Assembly: GCA_000436795.1 (NCBI GenBank)
Contig: HF993267.1
Coordinates: 1-7,739, forward strand
Direction of reading: 5' to 3'
Origin: Bacteroides sp. CAG:1076
Lineage (GTDB): Bacteria; Bacteroidota; Bacteroidia; Bacteroidales; Bacteroidaceae
DNA: 7,739 bases
Of this stretch, positions 1-6,036 are shown piece after piece. Position numbers and translations under genes: made by a program. Each line of letters opens with the position of its first letter. Position 1 is the first letter of the stretch. Under the pieces are notes generated by a model, which was not told the origin of the DNA, made no database searches, and saw only the letters and a list, made by a program, of their open reading frames with translations.

Positions 1-4
1 GCTG

Positions 5-34
5 CAAAGGTACGATTTTTATTTGTATTACAAA
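5..34 (-). promoter_or_regulatory. Bacteroidota-type promoter reading off the left edge
   Basis: On the minus strand a -7 box TACCTTTG lies at 12-5 and a TTTG -33 box at 34-31, with 18 bases between them. The known Bacteroides consensus is TTTG, about 19-21 bases, TAnnTTTG, so the match is good but the spacer is slightly short. The promoter sits just past the esterase stop codon and points away from it, so it should serve a minus-strand gene beyond position 1. No intrinsic terminator is visible between the esterase stop at 49 and this promoter, so read-through from the esterase gene is possible. Confidence 0.6.
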
Positions 35-48
35 AGGTTAAGTAGTTA

Positions 49-891
49 TTATTTGTTATTTATTTCTCGAAGCCATTTTTCCAGTTCGCCTGTCCACTGG
101 CGTTTGTAGGTAAACGAGTCGCGGAATCCCCATCCGTGGCCACCGATAGGATAGGTGTGCAGGCTGGCAGAAACTTTGTTTTTTACCAGTGCCATGTAAT
201 AGTTCACGCTGTTGGCTACCGGCACTGCACCGTCGTCACTGCTGTGCATGATAAAAGCCGGAGGGGTTTGCGGAGTAACCTGCAGCTCGTTGGAGTATTT
301 CTGTTCGAGTTCTTTAGAGGGATTTTTTCCCAGCAGGTTGTCGTGTGAGCCCATGTGCGTATACGTCGGGTCCATGGTGATGACAGGGTAGAACAAAATC
401 TGGAAGTCGGGACGTGTTGCCGCATCGGTAAAGTGAGTGGCAGCCGTGCTGGCAAGATGTCCTCCTGCCGAGGAGCCCATGATACCTAATTGTCGGATAT
501 TCCATTCATCGGCATGTTGGCGCATGATGCGCAGGGCCTGTTGTGCATCGCTCAGAGGAACTTCATAGTTTCCGTTGGGCATGCGATACGTCAGAACGGC
601 ATACGTGATACCCTGGCTGTTGAACCAGTTTGCCATATCGTGTCCTTCGTGCTGCATGGCAAGGTGAGTATATCCGCCTCCCGGGCAGGCGACGATAGCC
701 ATTCCGTTGCTGTTTTTTGCCGGATAAACGGTAAGGGTAGGCTCTGCTACGTAGAGCGGTCCGTTTTCTACCTGCTGGGTCATGTTGTTTGTGTTGGGAG
801 CTCCGTTGGGCCACAATTTAATTTCTACCGGGTTCTGAGCGGAGAGTATGGCCGACAGAAAGACCATGCTCAAAAGAAATAGTTTTTTCAT
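49..891 (-). CDS. Secreted alpha/beta-hydrolase, BD-FAE-type acyl (acetyl-xylan/feruloyl) esterase
   Basis: A 280-residue serine esterase of the alpha/beta-hydrolase fold. It probably removes acetyl or feruloyl groups from plant polysaccharide or small acylated sugars in the periplasm or outside the cell. Residues 1-18 form a signal peptide (KK, a hydrophobic stretch, then LSAQ). The oxyanion-hole motif PGGGY is at 70-74. The nucleophile elbow GSSAG (139-143) makes Ser141 the nucleophile. Asp220 in DDGAVP and His252 in GGHGW complete a plausible triad. Length and motif order fit the single-domain BD-FAE esterases common in Bacteroidota, which are often mislabelled as xylanases. The ATG at 891 is supported because the signal peptide starts there; there is no Shine-Dalgarno site, as is usual in this group. 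The gene is alone in its unit, with its own promoter at 1079-1048 and a long leader. No polysaccharide-utilisation genes (SusC/D, glycoside hydrolases) lie in the window, so the substrate is an inference from the family. Confidence 0.88.
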   Translation of the reverse strand: MKKLFLLSMVFLSAILSAQNPVEIKLWPNGAPNTNNMTQQVENGPLYVAEPTLTVYPAKNSNGMAIVACPGGGYTHLAMQHEGHDMANWFNSQGITYAVLTYRMPNGNYEVPLSDAQQALRIMRQHADEWNIRQLGIMGSSAGGHLASTAATHFTDAATRPDFQILFYPVITMDPTYTHMGSHDNLLGKNPSKELEQKYSNELQVTPQTPPAFIMHSSDDGAVPVANSVNYYMALVKNKVSASLHTYPIGGHGWGFRDSFTYKRQWTGELEKWLREINNK

Positions 892-903
892 ACGTGTATT
901 GAT

Positions 904-999
904 TTATTTTGTTGTTGAATATTCTTTTCGCCATTCGTCTTCAATTCCTTTTATTGTTGCAGGATGAGGCCCGTAGGCTTCTTCCTGTCCGTTAGACAT
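904..999 (-). CDS. Possible 31-codon leader ORF or gene remnant upstream of the esterase
   Basis: A minus-strand frame opens with ATG at 999-997 and ends with TAA at 906-904, 12 bases before the esterase start. The 31-residue product begins MSNGQEEAYGPHP and ends EDEWRKEYSTTK. It is hydrophilic, with no signal peptide or membrane segment. An in-frame TAA three codons before the ATG closes the frame upstream. No Shine-Dalgarno site is seen. The sequence reads like natural protein (mixed charged residues, Trp and Tyr) and resembles a C-terminal tail, so it could be the remnant of a lost larger gene, a small translated leader coupled to the esterase, or chance. I do not recognise the family. The frame contains the hairpin at 960-987. 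Confidence 0.3.
   Translation of the reverse strand: MSNGQEEAYGPHPATIKGIEDEWRKEYSTTK
960..987 (-). repeat. 28-base imperfect palindrome in the esterase leader
   Basis: On the plus strand the left arm CAGGATGAGGCC (960-971) and right arm GGCTTCTTCCTG (976-987) pair at 10 of 12 positions around a 4-base loop. In the leader RNA (minus strand) the loop is UACG closed by a C-G pair, which is the stable UNCG type. The two mismatches are single and separate (A against A, and A against C). It lies about 55 bases downstream of the predicted transcription start and about 70 bases before the esterase ATG. It could be an RNA hairpin acting on expression, a DNA operator, or chance within the small ORF. 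No U-tract follows it, so it is not a simple terminator. Confidence 0.45.
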
Positions 1000-1047
1000 C
1001 TGAAGTTAGTCAGGTCTATACCTATAGGACTTCTGGATTGGCAGGTT

Positions 1048-1079
1048 CAAAGATAGCATAATTCTTTTAAGATAACAAA
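1048..1079 (-). promoter_or_regulatory. Near-consensus Bacteroidota promoter of the esterase gene
   Basis: Reading the minus strand, TTTG at 1079-1076 is followed by 20 bases and then TATCTTTG at 1055-1048. This matches the primary-sigma consensus of Bacteroides (TTTG, 19-21 bases, TAnnTTTG). Transcription should start near 1041, which gives a leader of about 150 bases before the esterase ATG at 891. The -33 box lies within the run of T residues that ends the upstream operon terminator. Confidence 0.72.
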
Positions 1080-1120
1080 ACACCCACAGACTTCCGTTAT
1101 GTAAAGGATATCTGTGGGTG
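1070..1120 (-). terminator. Rho-independent terminator of the seven-gene operon
   Basis: CACCCACAGA (1081-1090) and TCTGTGGGTG (1111-1120) form a perfect 10-base-pair stem with a 20-base loop. On the minus strand the stem is followed directly by TTTTGTTATCTT. It begins 36 bases after the stop codon of the OPT transporter gene, as expected for the end of its operon. On the plus strand the stem is followed by an A/T mix rather than a T-run, so it should work mainly leftward. Confidence 0.88.
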
Positions 1121-1156
1121 AATATTATTAATATGTATAAATCTGTGCTCTTTGGC

Positions 1157-3190
1157 TTAAGATTTCTTGATGTTCATGCTGGCTTTTACCAGATATACAA
1201 TCAGCAGTACATAAGCTACCAGCGAAACCACCTGACTCAGCGGATTTTCGAGCCATGCCTCGTTTACGAGGTTGATACCTCCGAAGCGCATAGCCGCGCT
1301 GACCACTCCCATCAGGGCACCGCCGGCAATGAAACCGGAAGCAAGCAGCGTTCCTTTTTCTCCACGTTCTGTGTTGACGGCTTCATCTTTGCTGCGGGTA
1401 GTAACGTACCAGTTGACAGCTCCACCTACGATAAGCGGCAGGTTCAGTTCCAGCGGGATAAACATACCCAGTGCGAAAGCCAGTGCCGGCACCTTGAAAT
1501 AAGTCAGTACCAGTGCCAGTACAGCTCCTATACCATACAGCAGCCACGGAGCAGCCACACCGTTCATCAGCGGGTCGATAACGGCAGGCCACGCCTTAGC
1601 CTGAGGGGGAGGCCGCGGACCCCACGAGGAACACACAGTAGCCTGAGGAGCAGCCAGAGCACCCGATGAGAATCCGTAAGTCTTGTTTAGAATCATAATG
1701 ACACCTCCTACGGTAGCGGCCGAAACCAGTGTTCCCAAGAATTTCCAAGTCTGCTGCTTGGCAGGCGTACTTCCCAGCCAGTAACCGATTTTCAAGTCGG
1801 TAATGAAACCTCCTGCCATAGACAGCGCGGTACAAACCACACCTCCCATGACCAGTGAAGCTACCATACCGGTCGCACCTTTCAGGCCGACAGCAACCAT
1901 CACGACTGAAGCCAGAATCAGTGTCATCAGCGTCATACCCGATACCGGGTTAGTTCCTACGATGGCAATGGCATTGGCTGCTACGGTAGTAAACAGGAAA
2001 GAGATACCCGCTACCAGAATAATAGCAACGATGGTATGCAGCAGGTTGCCTTGCATTACATCGAAGTAGAAGAACAAGGCCACCAGTATGATGGTAATGA
2101 TAGAACCGATTGCGATGATTTTCATGGAAAGGTCTTTCTGCGTACGCACTACATTGGCTTCCGCTTTCTTACCGCCCATTTCCTTGGCTGCCAAGCTTAC
2201 GGCACTTTTGATGATGCTCCAGGAACGTACGATACCAATAATACCCGCCATAGCAATACCTCCGATACCGATACTTTTAGCATACTGAGAGAAGATTGCT
2301 TCGGGCGACATGCTGCTTACGGTTTCGGTGATGGCAGGATTCCATGCATTCAGTACCTGATCTCCCCAAATGAGTGAGATGCCCGGCACGATAATCAGCC
2401 ATACGGCAAGTGAGCCGGCACAGATAATGGCAGCATATTTCAGACCCACGATGTAACCCAGTCCCAGTACGGCAGCTCCGGTATTGATTTTAACGACGAG
2501 CTTTGCTTTTTCGGCAATCATTTCGCCCCATTCGCAGACGCGGGTTGTAAAGTTCTCGTTCCACCATCCGAACGTAGCCACGATAAAGTCGTACAGACCA
2601 CCTATCAGTCCGGCAAAGAGCAACGGTTTCGCCTGACTTCCTCCCTTTTCGCCCGAAACGAGTACCTGCGTGCTGGCAGTAGCTTCAGGGAACGGATATT
2701 CTCCATGTTTTTCGCTGACAAAGTATTTGCGGAACGGGATGAGGAACAAGATACCCAAGATACCTCCCAGCAGTGAGCTGACAAACATCTGGAAGAAATC
2801 GACTGTCATTTCGGGATATTTGTCCTGCAAGATATACAAGGCAGGCAGGGTAAAGATGGCTCCGGCTACGATCACACCCGAGCATGCTCCGATAGACTGT
2901 ATGATGACATTCTCGCCTAATGCACTTTTACGTTTGGCTGCACTCGAAACACCTACGGCAATGATGGCGATAGGGATGGCAGCTTCGAACACCTGACCGA
3001 CTTTCAGTCCCAGATAGGCTGAGGCGGCAGAAAAAAGTATCGCCATGGCAATACCCCATAACACCGACCAGAGGTTTACCTCCGGATAATTTTTGTCGGG
3101 CGACATCAGTGGGTGATACTGTTCTCCCGGTTTCAGTGGACGGAATGCATTTTCGGGCAGTCCCGTTGGTTTTTCGTTTGTTTCTTTCAT
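1157..3190 (-). CDS. OPT-family oligopeptide transporter
   Basis: A 677-residue inner-membrane protein with about 14-16 hydrophobic segments, of the OPT (oligopeptide/metal-chelate) secondary transporter superfamily. Members import small peptides or metal chelates with protons; the substrate here cannot be told. Family features visible are the first helix with SAASAYLGLKVGQVFEAAIP (54-73), NVIIQSIGACSG (94-105), the loop EYPFPEATASTQVL (164-177), the NPVSGMTLMTLI region (414-425), the KIGYWLGSTPAKQQ segment (467-480), and the APQA motif (514-517). The start at 3190 gives a hydrophilic cytoplasmic N-terminus with no signal peptide, as in the family. It is the last gene of the operon, 14 bases after apbE. 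One oddity: residues 518-535 (including WGPRPPP) interrupt the conserved region after APQA; see the separate entry for 1597-1648. If the insertion is real, function may be altered. Confidence 0.92.
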   Translation of the reverse strand: MKETNEKPTGLPENAFRPLKPGEQYHPLMSPDKNYPEVNLWSVLWGIAMAILFSAASAYLGLKVGQVFEAAIPIAIIAVGVSSAAKRKSALGENVIIQSIGACSGVIVAGAIFTLPALYILQDKYPEMTVDFFQMFVSSLLGGILGILFLIPFRKYFVSEKHGEYPFPEATASTQVLVSGEKGGSQAKPLLFAGLIGGLYDFIVATFGWWNENFTTRVCEWGEMIAEKAKLVVKINTGAAVLGLGYIVGLKYAAIICAGSLAVWLIIVPGISLIWGDQVLNAWNPAITETVSSMSPEAIFSQYAKSIGIGGIAMAGIIGIVRSWSIIKSAVSLAAKEMGGKKAEANVVRTQKDLSMKIIAIGSIITIILVALFFYFDVMQGNLLHTIVAIILVAGISFLFTTVAANAIAIVGTNPVSGMTLMTLILASVVMVAVGLKGATGMVASLVMGGVVCTALSMAGGFITDLKIGYWLGSTPAKQQTWKFLGTLVSAATVGGVIMILNKTYGFSSGALAAPQATVCSSWGPRPPPQAKAWPAVIDPLMNGVAAPWLLYGIGAVLALVLTYFKVPALAFALGMFIPLELNLPLIVGGAVNWYVTTRSKDEAVNTERGEKGTLLASGFIAGGALMGVVSAAMRFGGINLVNEAWLENPLSQVVSLVAYVLLIVYLVKASMNIKKS
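1597..1648 (-). repeat. 10-base direct repeats bounding a 42-base GC-rich in-frame insertion in the OPT gene
   Basis: TAGCCTGAGG occurs at 1597-1606 and again at 1639-1648, offset by 42 bases (14 codons), inside the OPT gene. The coding strand therefore has the Pro-Gln-Ala codons twice, at residues 515-517 and 529-531. The part at 1587-1628 is about 76% G+C (32 of 42, counted by hand), much richer than the surrounding gene. From memory, Bacteroidota OPT proteins run from APQA straight into a segment like xAMAAVI; here the second PQA is followed by KAWPAVI. That looks like the expected sequence disturbed by one lost and one gained base. It may be a true small duplication-type insertion or a sequencing or assembly fault. 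Confidence 0.55.
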
Positions 3191-3204
3191 GTTTTTTCAG
3201 GTAT

Positions 3205-4215
3205 TTAGTTTCTTAAATATTTCTTCATGCCGTCGGTAAAGTAAATACCCATCTTGCCGTCTTCGCGTGCATAGATGAAATACGCATCGAGTTCCGGATG
3301 TGCGTTGCAGATAGCCTTGGCAGAGTCCAGTCCCAGTACCATGAACGAAGTGGCGTAGGCATCGGCTGTGGCGCAGTCCTTTGCTACGACTGTCGACGAG
3401 AGAATGTTATGCTGTACCGGATAGCCTGTACGCGGGTCGATGGTATGTGCATATTTCTTGCCATCCTTGTAGTAGAAGTTACGGTAATTGCCCGAAGTGG
3501 CAAGTCCGGCATTCGTAATTTCGAGAACCGTCTGCAACTCCTGGTTTACGGCGAGCGAGTCGTCTATCGGCTTGTTGATACCGATGCGCCAGCTTTCCAT
3601 GTTCTGGTTCTCACCTTTCATGACCAGTTCGCCTCCGATGTTGATCATATAATTCTTGACTCCTTTTCTGTCGAGCAGGCGTGCCACACAGTCCACTCCG
3701 AATCCTTTGGCAATAGCGCTGCAATCCAGCATGACACGAGGGTCTTTTTTGACAATTTTGCCGTCTGTCAGGTCTACTTTATGGAAACCTACAAACTGGC
3801 GGATGCTGTCTATTGTATTCGGCTGTATGCCCGTTGCGTTCTTGAATCCGAATCCCCATGCGTTCACCAGCGGGGCCACAGTGATGTCGAATGCTCCATG
3901 TGTATCGTTGGAAACGGTTTTCGCAAGGCGGAAAACATAGGCAAACATACTGTCTACCTGCATGTCTTCGTTGTTGTTGATGTGTGTGATGACCGACTGC
4001 TTGTTGAACGGAGAAAGCGAGTTGTCTACTTTCTGCAATTCGGCTTCAATGTCTTTTTTCAAGTTCTCCTTCGACTGGTAGGTTATCTTGTACATTGTTC
4101 CGAATACCAGTCCTTCATCTGTCTGGTAAGGAGCTTGTTTCCGGAGAATCAGAACCGTTCCGATAATCAGAAATGCCAGGAACGGGAGTTGCCATTTTAC
4201 GTTTTTATTTGTCAT
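3205..4215 (-). CDS. apbE: FAD:protein FMN transferase (ApbE family)
   Basis: A 336-residue ApbE enzyme that moves FMN from FAD onto a Thr or Ser of an exported or periplasm-facing protein, using Mg2+. Seen in order: FGTMYKITY (38-46), LSPFNKQS (67-74), GAFDITVAPLVNAWGFG (107-123), DCSAIAKGFGVD (164-175), NIGGE (192-196), SGNYRNFY (241-248), HTIDPRTGYP (257-266) and ATADAYATSFMVLG (282-295). Asp285 and Thr289 in the last motif fit the usual metal-site residues. Residues 8-25 are hydrophobic with no Cys after them, so the protein is probably held by an uncleaved N-terminal anchor rather than made as a lipoprotein, the form often seen in this family. The start at 4215 keeps this anchor. It sits 15 bases after mntP and 14 before the OPT gene. 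No typical target such as RnfG, NqrC or an FMN-binding domain protein is in the window, so its substrate is encoded elsewhere or unrecognised. Confidence 0.94.
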   Translation of the reverse strand: MTNKNVKWQLPFLAFLIIGTVLILRKQAPYQTDEGLVFGTMYKITYQSKENLKKDIEAELQKVDNSLSPFNKQSVITHINNNEDMQVDSMFAYVFRLAKTVSNDTHGAFDITVAPLVNAWGFGFKNATGIQPNTIDSIRQFVGFHKVDLTDGKIVKKDPRVMLDCSAIAKGFGVDCVARLLDRKGVKNYMINIGGELVMKGENQNMESWRIGINKPIDDSLAVNQELQTVLEITNAGLATSGNYRNFYYKDGKKYAHTIDPRTGYPVQHNILSSTVVAKDCATADAYATSFMVLGLDSAKAICNAHPELDAYFIYAREDGKMGIYFTDGMKKYLRN

Positions 4216-4230
4216 AGGTGCAAGTCTTTA

Positions 4231-4806
4231 TTATGAGTTAAGAAAAAGATGTTCGATAAGGATTTTCACGCCGATGCCAATCAATACCAGACCACCGAAA
4301 AGTTCCATACGAAGATTGAAACGTTTCCCGAAGAAGATGCCGATCAGATTGCCGGCTATAGAAAGAACAAACGATGCGAAACCAATGATAAGCAGCGGAC
4401 TGAACAGTTGACCGACGGCATTGAATCCGGTGAAAGCAAAAGATATTCCTACAGCCAGTGCATCGATGCTGGTAGCTACCGCCATGGTAAGAATCACCTT
4501 CAGACTGGTGGGGTCGAAACTACATTCTTCGCTGTCCTTGAAATGTTCGCGTATCATGCGGATTCCGAGGAATGCCAGCAAGCCAAACGCAATCCAGTGG
4601 TCGTACGATTCGATAAGGTGGTTGAAACGGCTTGCTCCGAACCAGCCGATGAGCGGCATCAGAGCTTGAAAGAATCCAAAGAAGAAAGCCATTTTCAGGA
4701 ATGTCTGCCAGTGTATGCGGCGCAGTATGATACCGCTTGTAACGGAAACCGTAAAACAGTCTATCGCCAGACTGACGGCAAGCAACCATATTTCGAGTGT
4801 AGTCAT
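4231..4806 (-). CDS. mntP: Manganese efflux pump MntP
   Basis: A 191-residue inner-membrane protein of the MntP family (formerly DUF204), which exports excess Mn2+ from the cytoplasm. About six hydrophobic helices are visible in two related halves. The first half carries LAIDCFTVS with Asp16, the second TSIDALAVGISFA with Asp115; these paired acidic residues in helices 1 and 4 are the family's metal-path signature. The hydrophilic loop around 87-101 (EHFKDSEECSFDP) lies between the halves. Length equals the usual 185-195 residues and the start at 4806 places the first helix right at the N-terminus. In E. coli the gene is controlled by MntR and a Mn2+ riboswitch. Here it is the fifth gene of an operon with only 6 bases before it, so no room exists for a riboswitch and it is likely co-expressed with its neighbours. 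Confidence 0.93.
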   Translation of the reverse strand: MTTLEIWLLAVSLAIDCFTVSVTSGIILRRIHWQTFLKMAFFFGFFQALMPLIGWFGASRFNHLIESYDHWIAFGLLAFLGIRMIREHFKDSEECSFDPTSLKVILTMAVATSIDALAVGISFAFTGFNAVGQLFSPLLIIGFASFVLSIAGNLIGIFFGKRFNLRMELFGGLVLIGIGVKILIEHLFLNS

Positions 4807-4812
4807 TTATGC

Positions 4813-5523
4813 TTAAAAAGGTAAGTTATAAATTAAATTATACGTCAGGTTGAAACTGCTTCCCCCATTTTTCCCGAATCCGGGCACATACCACGGTGTG
4901 GAGTTTTCGTGGCTGTCTACGCTCACGCGCTTCTTGTAGCGTACAGCCCATCCCATGTGGAAGCGCTTGTATATTCTTACTTTGATACCTACTACGCCTT
5001 CCAGCCATTGTGCCTTACTCTTTTCGCCCAAGTCGGCATAAGGTATGGTGATGTGTCCCCCGTAATTCGGGTCGGTCATGTCGGGACCACTGGCATCGTA
5101 GCTGAAACTGCTCATACCGTATCGCAAGCCCACATACAGGTATCCCGGCAGGTAAGGCTTCTGGTAAAACACATTATAGTCCATACCGATGCGGAAATAA
5201 GGAGCCGAAGTCTTATAGTGCATATCGTTGGCATCGTTGATGACATCCGTTTTTCCATATCCCACTTCGATAACGGGCAGAAAGCGGTTCTTCAGATTAG
5301 TCTGAAGGATGATTTCGCTGCTCAGCATGTCACTTCCCAGCAGATACCCGCCCGCGCCGGCTATTTCTATACCGATGGACGTTCCCTGATAGAGCGGGGA
5401 AGCCTTGTATTCTGCCTTCAGTGTTTCCTTGTCCTTTTTCTGTGCATGTGCAGGAGTTGGAAGCAGCAGACTACTCGTCAGAAGCAATAACAGTGAAATA
5501 TATTTTGAAATTTTCTTTTTCAT
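4813..5523 (-). CDS. DUF6048 family protein, probable outer-membrane beta-barrel
   Basis: A 236-residue exported protein of unknown function. Residues 1-27 are a clear signal peptide: KKK, a Leu-rich core and cleavage after AHA before Gln28. The mature part has alternating hydrophobic and aromatic strands (for example FLPVIEVGYG, YLYVGLRYG, GVVGIKVRIY, FNLTYNLIYNLPF), and it ends in Phe, the usual last residue of an outer-membrane barrel. Placement in DUF6048 rests on my memory of this family following DUF6452 in Bacteroides. The start at 5523 is fixed by the signal peptide; no later Met could preserve it. This makes the gene begin 53 bases before the end of the DUF6452 gene. No Shine-Dalgarno site is seen inside the upstream gene, so translation may depend on coupling. 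Confidence 0.75.
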   Translation of the reverse strand: MKKKISKYISLLLLLTSSLLLPTPAHAQKKDKETLKAEYKASPLYQGTSIGIEIAGAGGYLLGSDMLSSEIILQTNLKNRFLPVIEVGYGKTDVINDANDMHYKTSAPYFRIGMDYNVFYQKPYLPGYLYVGLRYGMSSFSYDASGPDMTDPNYGGHITIPYADLGEKSKAQWLEGVVGIKVRIYKRFHMGWAVRYKKRVSVDSHENSTPWYVPGFGKNGGSSFNLTYNLIYNLPF

Positions 5524-6034
5524 TATTGTCTATATTCGGGTTGGTTATAGTCAGTGAGTCGAGGCGGTGGTGCGTACTTGTTACACCGGTAACCTCGTAA
5601 AACATCATCGACCCGCAGTCAAGGTTGATGAAGTAGGGGATATTCCGGTGACTGATGTTGATGGTATCTGTTCCGGAAAATCTGTTCTCCAGACTACGGT
5701 AGCTAAGTACGAAACGTGTGCTGTTATTGTAACTGAGCGGCAGCTTGAAACTGCTGGCGCCAGCTTCTCTGTTTATGAAGGTGTCCGAAACCAGAGAGTC
5801 GACGGTACGTGGCTGCAGGCTTCCGTCCGTAAGTGTATCGTATACAACGATGCCGACGAGCGTCTGGCCTACCACGGTTATGGTGTCTGATGTGTTGAAC
5901 GACCGTCCGTTCTGGTCTACCAGTGCGAAATGTGCATACGACATGGAGTTAGGCGGACAATTCTCCACCTCGCAGGCAGGGAAGAATACGCATAAGAACA
6001 AAAGCAAGCCTAATATGACCGGTAGTTTTCTCAT
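5471..6034 (-). CDS. DUF6452 family probable lipoprotein
   Basis: A 187-residue exported protein of unknown function. The N-terminus MRKLPVILGLLLFLCVFFPAC is a lipoprotein-type signal with Cys21 as the likely lipidated residue. The lipobox FPAC is looser than the classical LAGC type but acceptable in Bacteroidota; acidic residues follow (Glu22, Glu24). The mature part is rich in Thr, Ser and short beta-type strands. It has two further cysteines, Cys26 and Cys140 (LDCGS), which could form a disulphide. It resembles DUF6452, recalled as the usual partner of DUF6048, suggesting the two work together at the cell surface or periplasm. It starts 2 bases after the glycosyltransferase stop. Its last 17 codons overlap the start of the next gene in another frame; the tail after KIYF (TVIASDE) may be an extension from a lost stop codon. 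Confidence 0.75.
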   Translation of the reverse strand: MRKLPVILGLLLFLCVFFPACEVENCPPNSMSYAHFALVDQNGRSFNTSDTITVVGQTLVGIVVYDTLTDGSLQPRTVDSLVSDTFINREAGASSFKLPLSYNNSTRFVLSYRSLENRFSGTDTINISHRNIPYFINLDCGSMMFYEVTGVTSTHHRLDSLTITNPNIDNNEKENFKIYFTVIASDE

Positions 6035-6036
6035 GG

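Noticed and set aside
22..34. Small palindrome TTTGT-ATT-ACAAA as a terminator for the esterase gene
   Set aside because: Only 5 A/T-rich base pairs, no G+C stem and no U-tract after it; it lies within the spacer and -33 box of the next promoter and is probably chance.
1868..1888. GLKGAT in the OPT protein (residues 435-440) as a possible ApbE flavinylation site
   Set aside because: It resembles the SGAT part of NqrC/RnfG targets, but the Ser and the following Ser or Thr are missing (GATGM), and it lies between membrane helices of a transporter family not known to carry FMN.
3298..4236. Long plus-strand open frame of 312 codons opposite apbE
   Set aside because: It is the antisense of a well-supported apbE gene with conserved motifs; the product is rich in Val, Cys and His with no domain-like pattern. 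Other plus-strand frames opposite the esterase, mntP, DUF6048 and OPT genes were dropped for the same reason.
4249..4824. 191-codon plus-strand frame antisense to mntP
   Set aside because: It mirrors mntP in length only because it is its shadow; the composition is charged and low in hydrophobic residues, and mntP shows the full family signature.
4807..4830. Mn2+ riboswitch (yybP-ykoY) before mntP
   Set aside because: Only 6 bases separate mntP from the upstream gene, and no matching fold is visible in the end of that gene.
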